A DNA stretch of 64,000 nt from Oceanospirillum sanctuarii. Lineage in GTDB: Bacteria > Pseudomonadota > Gammaproteobacteria > Pseudomonadales > Halomonadaceae. Below the pieces are notes generated by a model that saw nothing but the letters and a program-made list of their open reading frames with translations, was not told where the DNA came from and did no database searches. A program made the position numbers and the translations under genes. Each line of letters starts with the position of its first letter. Within the stretch, counting starts at the first letter, position 1. Of the stretch, positions 28,044 through 37,249 are shown piece after piece. The stretch spans positions 682,001 to 746,000 of the forward strand of contig NZ_MTBA01000004.1 in assembly GCF_002150805.1 (NCBI RefSeq), read 5' to 3'.

Positions 28044-28241
28044 CTCTGTAAATCAGTTTAAGGTCAAATTGCCCCCATCTTCCTCAATCATCTCCCAAAA
28101 GATTCGAACGCACCATAAAAGTGCGACAAATCAAAAAAGCCTCTTGCCGGATTAAACTCTGTTACCAGAGCATCCTAGATTGTCACCGACATCTTCTTCA
28201 TACTGGTCCAATCATAAAAACCGGTCGTGGAGAAAAATCAC

Positions 28242-28637
28242 ATGCAAGCTTTGAAAGAACGTCGTCGATATCCAAGGTACAAAGTCGCGGTGACGGCAAA
28301 GCTGCAACTCTCTTCCGGTGAACTGGAACTGCGCTCGACGGATATCTGCTATCAGGGTATCCGATTGCAATGCCCTAAGGATGATGTGCTCAAGGTTGTT
28401 GCTCGTGGAGCCCAGTTCACACCCGATGAACACATCAGTATTCAGATGCAACTGGCGCTGGGGAGTGACAAGCCGTTTGAGGTTTCCGGTCAGGTGATGT
28501 TCTGTCACCGCCAATCTCAGACGATGTTCCTGCTAGGCTTTAATTTCGAGAAACTGACAGCAGATCAGAAAGAACAGCTGAAAAATTATTTGGATAAACT
28601 GGATGGTGTTGCGGTTACGCCAAGCCTGTTCAGTTAA
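28242..28637 (+). CDS. PilZ-domain c-di-GMP-binding protein
   Basis: 131 residues from ATG 28242 (GGAG nine bases upstream; a GTG at 28227 is in frame). The first c-di-GMP-binding element is ERRRYPRYKV (RxxxR); the second, usually DxSxxG, reads TDICYQGI, where Cys replaces Ser. A single PilZ barrel with no other domain. Effector role probable; partner unknown. Confidence 0.8.
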   Translation: MQALKERRRYPRYKVAVTAKLQLSSGELELRSTDICYQGIRLQCPKDDVLKVVARGAQFTPDEHISIQMQLALGSDKPFEVSGQVMFCHRQSQTMFLLGFNFEKLTADQKEQLKNYLDKLDGVAVTPSLFS

Positions 28638-28651
28638 ATGTCCACCTAAGG

Positions 28652-29257
28652 CTAGTCCTGAGCTTTAAAGCGAATCCGCCCCTGACCGACCTGCTGCATC
28701 CTTTCAGCCAGTAGGTCCGGTTCTTCCACTTCTGCGGTCAGAGTGACGGACTGACCGTACTGGCATTCAATTTTCCGGGCATTCAGCTCTGTCAGCCAAT
28801 GTCGAATATCCGATTCAAAGGCGTAATCCCCTTCAATCTCCACCGCAAAATGCGGACGCACTTCCCGAGTTTCCAGGGCATCCAACACCATCTGTGTCGC
28901 CTGAGAATAGGCTTTTACCAGACCGCCAGTCCCCAGTTTAATACCGCCAAAATAGCGCACGACAACCACAGCCACTTCACCTAAGCCGCTGTGCATCAGC
29001 ACATTAAACATCGGCTTACCTGCTGTACCGGAAGGTTCGCCATCATCACTCATGCCATAACATTGACTGTTATTAGGTGCACCGGCGATAAAAGCGATGC
29101 AATGGTGTCGGGCATCAGGAAATTCATCTTTAACCGACTGAATAAACGCCTGACAGGAGGGAATGTCATCCACCGGCGCTGCAATTGAGATAAAACGACT
29201 GCGTTTGATCTCAAGTTCTGTTCGGACTTCTGCGGCAGGCTTATGGTAGATGCTCAT
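28652..29257 (-). CDS. yigZ: YigZ/IMPACT family protein
   Basis: 201 residues. The UPF0029 N-terminal domain has the signature KRSRFISIAAPVD, HCIAFIAG, SDDGEPSGTAGKPMF and VVVVRYFGGIKLGTGGLVKAY; the C-terminal domain (about 135-200) is ferredoxin-like. YigZ-type proteins relate to eukaryotic IMPACT; the bacterial function is unsettled. It starts 25 bases after the LexA-like gene ends and so probably shares its SOS-type promoter. Confidence 0.9.
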   Translation of the reverse strand: MSIYHKPAAEVRTELEIKRSRFISIAAPVDDIPSCQAFIQSVKDEFPDARHHCIAFIAGAPNNSQCYGMSDDGEPSGTAGKPMFNVLMHSGLGEVAVVVVRYFGGIKLGTGGLVKAYSQATQMVLDALETREVRPHFAVEIEGDYAFESDIRHWLTELNARKIECQYGQSVTLTAEVEEPDLLAERMQQVGQGRIRFKAQD

Positions 29258-29282
29258 CGGTGACGGGTTCGCTCAAAAGGCC

Positions 29283-29801
29283 CTATTGTAACGAATGGGA
29301 GCGCTTAAGACCCATAACAATTCCCAGAACCTGCACATCTTCATTTTTCAGGGTAATAGGAGACATGCTGCTGTTAGCCGGGTCCAGACGAACTCCGGAG
29401 CGGTCGATATAAAGACGCTTCAGGGTGACATGCTGATTGTTGATCATCACGACACAGGTCTCGCCATTTTCCACACTCTGACGCTGCTCAATGACGATGA
29501 TATCGCCATCATGGATATTGGCTTCAATCATGGAATCGCCTCGCACCTTCAGGGCGTAGGTGTTCTTTTTTACCAGTTGCTGCGGAACCCTAACCTGCTC
29601 GTGATTCTCGCAAATCTCCATAGGCAAGCCGGCTGTAACCCAGCCCAAAAGCGGGATTTCACCCAACGAGCTTTGATCCTGCCCCTCTGTCTCTGCATCT
29701 TCCGGCAGATAAAGTGCATCCTGCCAAAGCTCATTGTGATCCTGACTGCTTGCCGCCCGCAGTAAAAACAGCGTTTCTCGTTTCTGTTTACCTGTATCCA
29801 T
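29283..29801 (-). CDS. LexA/UmuD-like S24 peptidase lacking a DNA-binding domain
   Basis: 172 residues. The C-terminal two-thirds is a LexA-type self-cleaving domain: LLGWVTAGLP with the Ala-Gly scissile bond, catalytic Ser in GDSMIEANIHDGD, catalytic Lys in VTLKRL. The first 45 residues (MDTGKQKRETLFLL, then an acidic linker) do not resemble LexA's winged helix-turn-helix. It is longer than UmuD (about 139 residues). No umuC follows; a YigZ gene does. GGAAGAG precedes the ATG. It could be a RecA-responsive modulator, a LexA partner, or a diverged UmuD; which is not decidable here. Confidence 0.82.
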   Translation of the reverse strand: MDTGKQKRETLFLLRAASSQDHNELWQDALYLPEDAETEGQDQSSLGEIPLLGWVTAGLPMEICENHEQVRVPQQLVKKNTYALKVRGDSMIEANIHDGDIIVIEQRQSVENGETCVVMINNQHVTLKRLYIDRSGVRLDPANSSMSPITLKNEDVQVLGIVMGLKRSHSLQ

Positions 29802-29842
29802 AACCGTTCTCTTCCTGGCTTATGGTGTGCCTGATATCAGAT

Positions 29843-29860
29843 CTATATATTTATACAGTA
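29843..29860 (-). promoter_or_regulatory. Probable SOS (LexA) box
   Basis: Minus strand TACTGTATAAATATATAG: CTGT, eight AT-rich bases, then ATAG. It differs from the CTGT-N8-ACAG consensus by one base and lies about 40 bases upstream of the LexA-like gene. Confidence 0.65.
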
Positions 29861-29899
29861 TTCCATACAGGTAAAAAACTGTTTTTTATTTTCAGACCC

Positions 29900-31243
29900 T
29901 CAAGCATGGAAAACACAATCAGAGCGCACAGAGCTTTCAAACAGAGTGGCAACATTAACCTGAGCATTAAGGCGGGCAGCCATCAGATACAAACCAGCCA
30001 TCTTCCGATGAAGAAACAAAACCTCAGGTGGTGGCGTGTGCCAGGCATCCGGATTGCTGCTCACCTCCAGACCGCGCTGATGTATCCGCTGAGCAAGATC
30101 TGTCCGGCCAAAGTGGTATCGTCCACCAAAACGTAAAGGTTCGGCCGCCAGAATAAAGATATCCAGAATCACATCCTGATTGGCAGATTGCTTACGACTG
30201 GCAAAAAAGCCTAATTCCTGTAACGCATGATTCAGTTGCTCCCGGTTCTGATCACGGGCAGCTATCAGAGCATTACGATAACGGGCAACAAAGTCATCGC
30301 CATAAAAGCGAAGTGCACCTAAATCCAGCAAGACAATTCTCTGGCTTTCGGTATCCAGCAGATAATTGGCCAAATTCGGATCCGTTTGCACCGCTTTAAA
30401 AACAAAGAGTTCAGCAAAAAACAGCTCAAAGAGTTTTGCCATGATCTGGTCAGACCATTGAGGATGAATGCGCAATACCTCTTCAAGAGGCACACCCTCC
30501 TGCCAGCTCATACAAAGAATCGAATCCGTGGAATGTGACTCAAAGTAGCCTGGGACAACAAAGCCCGCTTCGCCCAGATTTCCGTTGACCAACTCACCAT
30601 ATTGCTGCAGATACTCGCCCTCTAATCGGTAATCAGCTTCCCGATGCAGCTGGGTTCGTGCCTCCTCAATAATGGGCTCCAGATCGAGATCTTTAGGCAA
30701 AAGCCCGGACATTTTCAGCAAGCCCTGCACATTACGGATATCACTATCAATACTGTCCCGCACGCCGGGATACTGAACTTTTACGGCGACAGGCTCACCG
30801 CCAGCCAGTACGGCTTTATGAACCTGGCCGATAGACGCTGCAGCACAGGGTTCAAAACTGAATCGGCTGAACTTTTCGTCCCAGCCAGTTCCCCACTCTT
30901 TTTCCAGTACCGCCATCAGCTGACTCGGAGGCATGCGGTCTGCATCAGCCCGAAGTCTCTCCAGCAAGGTCGCCAGCTCTTTCGGAATGATGCCGCCAGT
31001 ATCCATCGAGATCATCTGCCCTACTTTCATCGCCGCACCACGCATTTTCGACAATTTATCCGCCAGATCCCGTGCATTGGCGGGACTGATCAGAAGCTGC
31101 TGCAAACCGGGATTTTTGCCCCTGATCCAGTGTTTACTGCCCTCGGCAATCACATTACCTGCAACTTTGCCGGCTAAAGATCCAAGCTGTGCAAAACGGG
31201 AAAGTCGGGAACGGGGTACAGAAGAAAATCGCTTATCAGTCAC
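29900..31243 (-). CDS. ABC1/UbiB-family atypical kinase
   Basis: 447 residues. The N-terminal KxGQ-type helix reads KVGQMIS, the Ala-rich nucleotide loop AAASIGQVH replaces a P-loop, the VAIK-like lysine is in VAVKVQYPG, and the catalytic/metal segment is QTDPNLANYLL with VLLDLGAL. Start is GTG at 31243 (TAGGAA upstream). UbiB proper has about 540 residues and two C-terminal membrane helices, absent here, so this is the soluble subgroup (AarF-like) of unknown target. Confidence 0.87.
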   Translation of the reverse strand: MTDKRFSSVPRSRLSRFAQLGSLAGKVAGNVIAEGSKHWIRGKNPGLQQLLISPANARDLADKLSKMRGAAMKVGQMISMDTGGIIPKELATLLERLRADADRMPPSQLMAVLEKEWGTGWDEKFSRFSFEPCAAASIGQVHKAVLAGGEPVAVKVQYPGVRDSIDSDIRNVQGLLKMSGLLPKDLDLEPIIEEARTQLHREADYRLEGEYLQQYGELVNGNLGEAGFVVPGYFESHSTDSILCMSWQEGVPLEEVLRIHPQWSDQIMAKLFELFFAELFVFKAVQTDPNLANYLLDTESQRIVLLDLGALRFYGDDFVARYRNALIAARDQNREQLNHALQELGFFASRKQSANQDVILDIFILAAEPLRFGGRYHFGRTDLAQRIHQRGLEVSSNPDAWHTPPPEVLFLHRKMAGLYLMAARLNAQVNVATLFESSVRSDCVFHA

Positions 31244-31486
31244 GGTAAATTCCTATCGGTGGCTATCCCATATTTAAAGTCTTACGGTACAGAAACAGGA
31301 TCAGAGCCGGATCAGTTTTCTCCCGATCTTCTGCAAACGATATCCCGTCCGCAAAAGCAAAATCCTTGACGAGAAGGAACCAAACTACAATCGCCTCGGT
31401 ATAAACGGCATAATAGTTGGCATAAGCCTATCTGAACGAGTAATGGCCTGCTCTTGGTCTGAAACTATAAAAATCAGGAAAGAATA

Positions 31487-31951
31487 ATGACTGTTGAACT
31501 GAATCAACCCGTAGCCGATTTCACTGCCGAAGCCACCAACGAAACAACGGTAAATCTCGCAGCCCTCAAAGGTAAGAATGTAGTGATCTACTTCTATCCG
31601 AAAGACAATACACCGGGCTGTACCACTGAGGGTCAGGATTTCCGTGACCACCATGCTGAGTTTGAAGCAGCGAACACGGTTGTTTTTGGTGTATCCCGCG
31701 ATAGCCTGCGTGTCCACACCAACTTTAAAGCCAAACACGAATTTCCTTTTGAGCTGATTTCAGATCCTGAAGAAGCACTGTGCAAACACTTCGATGTAAT
31801 TAAGCTGAAAAAGAACTATGGCCGTGAATACATGGGAATTGAACGCAGCACGTTTCTGATCAATGCCGAGGGTGTTCTGGTTCAGGAATGGCGTAAAGTG
31901 AAAGTTAAAGGACATGCTGCAGAAGTTCTGGAGGCTGCACAGGCACTCTAA
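31487..31951 (+). CDS. bcp: Thioredoxin-dependent peroxiredoxin, BCP/PrxQ type
   Basis: 154 residues. Peroxidatic Cys lies in DNTPGCTTEGQDFRD; the resolving Cys five residues on, present in E. coli BCP, is replaced, and one further Cys (EEALCKHF) could act instead. FYPKDNTPG and GIERSTFLI are family marks. AGGAAAGAA precedes the ATG. Divergent from the ABC1 gene. Confidence 0.93.
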   Translation: MTVELNQPVADFTAEATNETTVNLAALKGKNVVIYFYPKDNTPGCTTEGQDFRDHHAEFEAANTVVFGVSRDSLRVHTNFKAKHEFPFELISDPEEALCKHFDVIKLKKNYGREYMGIERSTFLINAEGVLVQEWRKVKVKGHAAEVLEAAQAL

Positions 31952-31983
31952 GCATCTGTCAGAAACCAAACTGCAGAAACAGA

Positions 31984-32010
31984 AAATCCCGCTGATTGCG
32001 GGATTTTTTT
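31984..32010 (+). terminator. Terminator after bcp
   Basis: AAATCCCGC at 31984-31992 pairs with GCGGGATTT at 31998-32006 and a run of seven T. Confidence 0.9.
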
Positions 32011-32058
32011 GGAACTGTTGGCTATCGAGGCGGCTAGCTCAAGACATGATTCTCAAAG

Positions 32059-32898
32059 CTATTTCGCGCGATAGATAATACCCGGACGACACTGCACCAT
32101 CTCATACAGGTCCGGCATATTACTCAGAGCTTCAGAAGCCCCTAGGAAGAGATAACCACCCGGTTTCAGCACGCCATGAATACGGGTCAGAATGTCTTTC
32201 TTCAGATCAGCTGAGAAGTAAATCAGTACGTTACGGCAGAAAACGATATCGAACTTGCCCAGCATAGAGTAGCTGTGCAGCAGGTTCATCGGACGGAAAT
32301 CCACCCGTTGCTTAATCGGTGCTTTAACTGCCCAACGACCATCACCGGTTTGCTGGAAGAATTTAGTCAGACGATCCTGGGACAAACCACGACCCAGCGC
32401 CAGCATTTCATATTCACCGCTACGGGCAGAATTCAGTACAGTAGAAGAGATATCGGTTGCAACAATACGTTCACCGGAACGGAAAGAGCCCGGATTCTTC
32501 AACTTAAACTCATCAAGAATCATACTGATTGAGTAGGGTTCCTGACCGGTTGAGCAGGCCGCAGACCAGATTTTCAGCTGCTGACTCCCCAGAGTCTTGC
32601 TCAGTTCCGGCAACAGCTGATTCTGCAGAATATTGAACGGATGAATATCACGGAACCAGAGGGTTTCGTTGGTGGTCATCGCATCGACAACCGCCTCTTT
32701 CAGGCCCGAGCGAGGGTGAGAGGTGATCGCTTTGATCAACTCACCCAGAGTGGTCATCCCGTGCTGAGCCATGATCTTATTCAGACGACTGGTGACAAGA
32801 TATTGCTTGTTGTCACCGAGCAGGATGCCGCAAGCGTCCTGCAGAAACTTGCGAAAAGCATCATAGTCTTTGGAATCAATGGTTCTGACTGTTGACAT
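32059..32898 (-). CDS. cheR: Chemotaxis glutamate methyltransferase CheR
   Basis: 279 residues. The N-terminal helical domain contains SRLNK and MTTNETLWFRD; the SAM-binding domain contains WSAACSTGQEPYSISM, ATDISSTVL, FDIVFCRNVLIYF and GYLFLGASE. It methylates chemoreceptor glutamates. Downstream of cheV on the same strand (79 bp). It is a stand-alone copy at the flgA locus, as in Pseudomonas. Confidence 0.96.
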   Translation of the reverse strand: MSTVRTIDSKDYDAFRKFLQDACGILLGDNKQYLVTSRLNKIMAQHGMTTLGELIKAITSHPRSGLKEAVVDAMTTNETLWFRDIHPFNILQNQLLPELSKTLGSQQLKIWSAACSTGQEPYSISMILDEFKLKNPGSFRSGERIVATDISSTVLNSARSGEYEMLALGRGLSQDRLTKFFQQTGDGRWAVKAPIKQRVDFRPMNLLHSYSMLGKFDIVFCRNVLIYFSADLKKDILTRIHGVLKPGGYLFLGASEALSNMPDLYEMVQCRPGIIYRAK

Positions 32899-32977
32899 TC
32901 TCTGAACTCACTCAAACAGCGTTACGTTTTTTAACAGCTTATCACAAATTAGGAAAATACAAGGTATTTTATCCGTA

Positions 32978-33919
32978 TCAGGCAGGTTCAACCTGCTGTA
33001 ACGAATTGATTCTGTTAACAACTTTCCGTGCTAACTCATCCGCATCGTATTTTGCCAAAAAGTCATCCGCACCTACTTTCTTCACCATCGCCTCGTTGAA
33101 AATACCGCTCAAAGAGGTGTGCAGCAGTATCTGCATACGGCTCAGATCCGGATCGGATCTTATCTCAGTAGTAAGAGTGTAGCCGTCCATTTCTGGCATC
33201 TCGATATCAGAGATGATCATCAGGACTTCATCATCCACTTCTTTGCCTGAATCAACAATGCTCCGAAGGTATTTGAGTGCTTCCAAGCCGTTGCTCAAAC
33301 CGGTGGTCTGCACACCAACCTCATCAAGGCAACGAATCACCTGATTACGGGCCACGCCTGAATCATCAACCACCACAACATGGTACTTGGAAGAGATGAG
33401 TTTCAGAGTCTCATCTACAACCCCTTTGCTGACGCGCTCATTCACCGGATGAACTTTAGAGATAACCTTCTCAACATCAATGATCTCAATCATGCTTCCG
33501 TTGAGTTCGGTCACAGCGGTCAGATAATTATCTTTACCCGTCGCCTTTGGTGGCGGATGCACATCTTTCCAGTTGAGGTTAACAATCTTATCAACCTTAG
33601 TAACCAGAAAGCCCTGTGTCACACGGTTGTACTCGGTGACGATAACAACGCCGTCTTTCAGATCTTTTACAGGCGGCAAACCGATCGCCATACCCAGATC
33701 AATTACAGAGATCGTCTCACCACGAATGCTGGCCACACCACGCACAATCGGCTCATGATGAGGCAGGTTGGTCAGGTGAGGGCAGGGAAGAATCTCTTTA
33801 ACTTTAAATACATTGATCCCGTAACTCTGGCGTCCCCTGAGATGAAACAGGAGAAGCTCCATACGGTTACCACCAACAAGTTGCGCACGCTCTGCTAGGC
33901 GGCCTGCTTGCTCATTCAT
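32978..33919 (-). CDS. cheV: CheV coupling protein (CheW + receiver)
   Basis: 313 residues. CheW-like domain about 15-165 (LLLFHLRGRQSYGINVFKVKEI, GVASIRGETISVIDL), receiver domain about 185-310 with phosphoacceptor Asp in MIISDIEMPEMDG, acidic VVVDDSGVARNQ, and Lys in FLAKYDADE. It couples receptors to CheA and may buffer phosphoryl flow. Divergent from flgA, first gene of cheV-cheR. Confidence 0.95.
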   Translation of the reverse strand: MNEQAGRLAERAQLVGGNRMELLLFHLRGRQSYGINVFKVKEILPCPHLTNLPHHEPIVRGVASIRGETISVIDLGMAIGLPPVKDLKDGVVIVTEYNRVTQGFLVTKVDKIVNLNWKDVHPPPKATGKDNYLTAVTELNGSMIEIIDVEKVISKVHPVNERVSKGVVDETLKLISSKYHVVVVDDSGVARNQVIRCLDEVGVQTTGLSNGLEALKYLRSIVDSGKEVDDEVLMIISDIEMPEMDGYTLTTEIRSDPDLSRMQILLHTSLSGIFNEAMVKKVGADDFLAKYDADELARKVVNRINSLQQVEPA

Positions 33920-34050
33920 AAAGTTATCCGCTGATAGGAATTCAATTCAGAATGTGTAGACTACCCTTTTATACCTTGGGGTTGAACTGGGGATTTCCCC
34001 TTTAGCCATACTTTGACAATTTCTAACATAACAATTACGAGGCAGTTACA

Positions 34051-34782
34051 TTGGGTTCCATCGGCTTCATTTCATTCTGGCGTACCACCTTGATTACGAC
34101 AGTTTTTTTCTTCGCCATGATGGCGATAAGTACTGTCAGCCAGGCAGATGAACTGGAAACTCAGGAGAGTCTGAGCCAAGCCGTAACCGCCTTTCTTAAA
34201 CCCAAACTTGATGCACTTAACGCCAGCCGAATTGATATCGACATCGGCAGCGTTGACCCTCGCCTGCGACTGAAAAAATGTACTGTCCCCCATGAGCTGG
34301 AACAACTGGGTAACAAGGGGCTGTCCGGCAAGGTTAATATCCGTGTCCGCTGTCCTACTGCCAGCTGGGGAATCTTCGTTCCGGTGGATATCCGCATCTT
34401 CGAACCTGTTGTTGTCAGTCGCGCTACCCTGCCAAGAGGTTCGGTCATCAGTCGCCATCTGCTGACCCTGAGAGAAGTTGAAAGCTCTTCTCTGAACTAC
34501 AGTTATTTCAGAGATATTGATCAGGTCGCCGGCACCGAAGCCACCAAACCGATTCAGGCCAACAGTGTTATCTTTACCAATATGGTTCAGGCAGCCGATG
34601 CGGTTCGTAAAGGCGATGAAGTTATTATCAAAGCTCAGGTCGGTCCACTCTTCGTCAGAATCAAAGGATTAGCTCTGCAGGATGGTGCTATTGGCGAGCA
34701 AATTCAGGTGCGAAACATCCAATCCAGACGTATAATCAGAGCAACAGTAACTGGTCCCGGAAACGTCTTAGTGCCGATGTAA
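34051..34782 (+). CDS. flgA: Flagellar P-ring chaperone FlgA
   Basis: 243 residues. Start is TTG at 34051, supported by ACGAGG nine bases upstream; no ATG precedes the hydrophobic export signal (about 12-33, ending VSQA-DE). SAF domain about 120-180 with ATLPRGSVISRHLL, and a C-terminal GxxQxIRVRN-like EQIQVRNIQSRR. It helps FlgI assemble the P ring. Head of flgA-flgM-flgN. Confidence 0.93.
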   Translation: MGSIGFISFWRTTLITTVFFFAMMAISTVSQADELETQESLSQAVTAFLKPKLDALNASRIDIDIGSVDPRLRLKKCTVPHELEQLGNKGLSGKVNIRVRCPTASWGIFVPVDIRIFEPVVVSRATLPRGSVISRHLLTLREVESSSLNYSYFRDIDQVAGTEATKPIQANSVIFTNMVQAADAVRKGDEVIIKAQVGPLFVRIKGLALQDGAIGEQIQVRNIQSRRIIRATVTGPGNVLVPM

Positions 34783-34880
34783 AAACAGGCTATAGCCCTA
34801 TGCGCACTTGTTTTCCGTGTCAGGAACTCAGGTATTCTGCTTTATTTGTTATACTTGCCTGTAAATCCGTTAATTTTTAT

Positions 34881-34907
34881 TAAAGCTTTCACAAGAAGTG
34901 CCGATAA
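34881..34907 (+). promoter_or_regulatory. Sigma-28 (FliA) promoter of flgM
   Basis: TAAAGCTT at 34881-34888, 11-bp spacer, GCCGATAA at 34900-34907. It is one base from the E. coli TAAAGTTT half and matches the -10 exactly. It lies 41 bases upstream of flgM. Confidence 0.9.
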
Positions 34908-34948
34908 CAAGTTCAAGTTATTGATATTTCTCAAAGAGGTCAGTCCTT

Positions 34949-35257
34949 ATGGCTATCGATCTTAACAGCCTGTCCAGCAGCTTAGCGGGAAATCGGGTCC
35001 GTACTTCCGGACAGACTTCCGGCAAAGATGAGGTTTCTAAAAACGAAACCCAGTCTGCTGCATCTCAGACAAGCACCAAGAGCGACAGCGTACAGCTGAG
35101 CGGTGAAGCACTTCGTCTGAACAGCCGTGCACAGTCTGCTCCCGACATTGATGAAAGCAAAGTGAGCGCAATCAGATCTTCTATCGAAGATGGCACTTAC
35201 AAAATTGACTATCAGGCACTGGCGAAAAGCATTATTCAGTTTGAAAACGAACTGTAA
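34949..35257 (+). CDS. flgM: Anti-sigma-28 factor FlgM
   Basis: 102 residues. The disordered Ser/Thr/Gln-rich first half is followed by the sigma-binding half: DSVQLSGEALRLNS and the C-terminal VSAIRSSIEDGTYKIDYQALAKSII helix pair. It holds FliA inactive until exported through the finished hook. Its own sigma-28 promoter gives the usual feedback. flgN follows after nine bases. Confidence 0.94.
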   Translation: MAIDLNSLSSSLAGNRVRTSGQTSGKDEVSKNETQSAASQTSTKSDSVQLSGEALRLNSRAQSAPDIDESKVSAIRSSIEDGTYKIDYQALAKSIIQFENEL

Positions 35258-35266
35258 GGTCAGCCC

Positions 35267-35755
35267 GTGAGTGAAGTGCTTTCACAAACTGTAAAACAAC
35301 ACCTGCTTAACAGCATTCAGAACATGAAGGCTGTTAAGCTGTGTATGGAAAATGAAAAAGAAGCTCTGAAGGTTCGCGATATCAAGCAGATCCAGGAGCT
35401 GACTCTCGAAAAGCAGAAGTTGCTTAAACTGATTGAGGCTGATGTCAGCCAACGTCAGGAGCTTCTGACCGAACAAAACCTGGAACTCGATGACGAAGGC
35501 ATGCTGGCTCTGATCCGCAGTTTTCCTGAGAAAGTTTCAGCTTCCTTGTCTCAGGGATGGCAGCAGCTGGTGTCGCTGCATGACGATGTCAAAGAGATCA
35601 ATCAGGCCAACGGCATGATCATCAACAAAGGATTACAACAGGTTGATGCCATGCTCAGCATTCTGCAGTACAACACCGAAGCCAGAACAGCACGGACCTA
35701 CAATGCGAAAGGCCGTTCTGTTGCTCAATCTTCGCGCGATCTCGGCCAGGCCTGA
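35267..35755 (+). CDS. flgN: Flagellar export chaperone FlgN
   Basis: 162 residues, mostly coiled-coil/helical, opening SEVLSQTVKQHLLN; start GTG at 35267. FlgN guards the hook-filament junction proteins FlgK and FlgL. Sequence similarity within this family is weak, so the call leans on the position behind flgM and the length and helical character. Confidence 0.85.
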   Translation: MSEVLSQTVKQHLLNSIQNMKAVKLCMENEKEALKVRDIKQIQELTLEKQKLLKLIEADVSQRQELLTEQNLELDDEGMLALIRSFPEKVSASLSQGWQQLVSLHDDVKEINQANGMIINKGLQQVDAMLSILQYNTEARTARTYNAKGRSVAQSSRDLGQA

Positions 35756-35787
35756 GATACATTCTTTAGCACGTACAGGGTTTCTTT

Positions 35788-36579
35788 ATGACTGGCACTG
35801 TTGATTCAGATGCTGCGGTAAAACCACAGCCACCAGCAATGGAACGAAAAGAAGATGACCGTCGTCATCTTGTTACCCGTAAAGCCAGTATCTTTGGCGT
35901 GCTTCGCTCTCTGCAGAAAAAGCGCTCCCCACTGACCATTACCTTCCGCGGACAGGACAAACAGTCCTATACCAGTATTGTGCTGAAAGTAGACCTTGAT
36001 GAGGGCTACTTCATTCTGGATGAAATCGCTCCGCCAAGCGGCCATAAGAAAGCGATGGACGGGGCTGTATTTACCGTTCAGGCCAATGACAAAGGTGTCC
36101 AGGTTGTTTTTGGCAACAATACCGTTGTTGGTGCAGGCCGTAATGATGGCGCTGCAATCTACAAGATTCCACTGCCAAAACAGTTGCTTTATAAACAGCG
36201 CCGTGACGCTTTCCGTGCCCATATCGCCATTGCTGATCAGGCCGAGGTTAAGCTGACCTCTTATGAGCGCCAGAAGCCACTCTTAGGTCGCATCATCGAT
36301 ATCTCTTCAAGCGGCTGCAAAATCGAATTTCCTTATCTGGTGGATCCTGCCTTTGAAGATCTGGAAGTTTTTGATGAGGTCAGCTTTGATCTGCCGGAAA
36401 GCGAATTCGACACCTCAGTACTTTGTGCGGCAGAAGCCCGCCACGCTGTCTACTTTGAAGATAAAAAGATGACTCAGTGCGGTTTCCGTTTTCTGAGTCC
36501 TGATGGTCGAAACCAGCGGGAGATCGACCGCTTTGTGGCCTACCTGCAACGGGAAGCCCGACGTCGCGGGCTGGAATAA
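35788..36579 (+). CDS. YcgR-like flagellar brake protein (PilZ)
   Basis: 263 residues. N-terminal YcgR domain about 30-125, C-terminal PilZ domain with QRRDAFR (RxxxR) and the IIDISSSGCKIEF (DxSxxG) element, both intact. At high c-di-GMP such proteins slow the motor by acting on its switch or stator. Located directly after flgN, 32 bp, as in Pseudomonas. Confidence 0.88.
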   Translation: MTGTVDSDAAVKPQPPAMERKEDDRRHLVTRKASIFGVLRSLQKKRSPLTITFRGQDKQSYTSIVLKVDLDEGYFILDEIAPPSGHKKAMDGAVFTVQANDKGVQVVFGNNTVVGAGRNDGAAIYKIPLPKQLLYKQRRDAFRAHIAIADQAEVKLTSYERQKPLLGRIIDISSSGCKIEFPYLVDPAFEDLEVFDEVSFDLPESEFDTSVLCAAEARHAVYFEDKKMTQCGFRFLSPDGRNQREIDRFVAYLQREARRRGLE

Positions 36580-36622
36580 CATCAGCCAGACACAATCCGG
36601 CTCTAAAGAACTTTGACGACCA

Positions 36623-37249
36623 TCAGGCAGCTCCCTGTTGGTCGTTTTGCCATCTGCGCCAACGATTTACATCCTCGGGATAATCCACATCCCACAGCTC
36701 AGGCAAGAGCGCGACCGAAACCCCCAAAGTCTCTGCATTTGCCAGAGTTTGCCGCAATACAGATTCCGTACCCCAGCTAATTCCAGAGAACAGCATATCA
36801 GGCATGTTTTTTTGGCATCCGATCAGCACATAACCGCCATCTTCCGCTGGGTTCAATACCAGATCATTTCCGGCCTCAAAAGCCTGAAATGCCTGATCAA
36901 AAACTTCCGGAGACAGAGCAGGACAGTCACTGCCGACCAGTAATACCTGATCAAAATCATGCAATGCGCCATTCAGACTCTGAAGCATCTTGCGTCCCAA
37001 ATCGCCCTCTACCTGAGGCTTGAGAATAATCCCCTGATCCGATAAGCGTGCAAAAAATGGATGCCGGGTATCACCGCCAATATGCAACTGAAGCTCATCA
37101 CAATCACTATTCAACAACGTCTCCGCAGTCGCCAGAACCAACTCACAATGCAGATCTACGGTTTCTTCCGGCTCAAAACCACTCAAAAGCCTAGTCTTAA
37201 CTTTGCCCTGAACAGGTTCTTTCGCAAACTGGATAATCAGACGCTTCAT
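36623..37249 (-). CDS. Glycosyltransferase, rSAM/selenodomain-associated type 1 (TIGR04282-like)
   Basis: 208 residues, opening KRLIIQFAKEPVQGKVKTRL, with LVGSDCPAL and LNPAEDGGYVLIG typical of this DUF2064 nucleotidyltransferase-like family. Its start overlaps the stop of the next upstream gene by ATGA (37246-37249). These genes accompany radical SAM arsS genes in marine bacteria; the reaction is unproven. Confidence 0.82.
   Translation of the reverse strand: MKRLIIQFAKEPVQGKVKTRLLSGFEPEETVDLHCELVLATAETLLNSDCDELQLHIGGDTRHPFFARLSDQGIILKPQVEGDLGRKMLQSLNGALHDFDQVLLVGSDCPALSPEVFDQAFQAFEAGNDLVLNPAEDGGYVLIGCQKNMPDMLFSGISWGTESVLRQTLANAETLGVSVALLPELWDVDYPEDVNRWRRWQNDQQGAA

Noticed and set aside
29283-29801. 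Calling this gene lexA
   Set aside because: It lacks the N-terminal DNA-binding domain that LexA needs; a full lexA is expected elsewhere.
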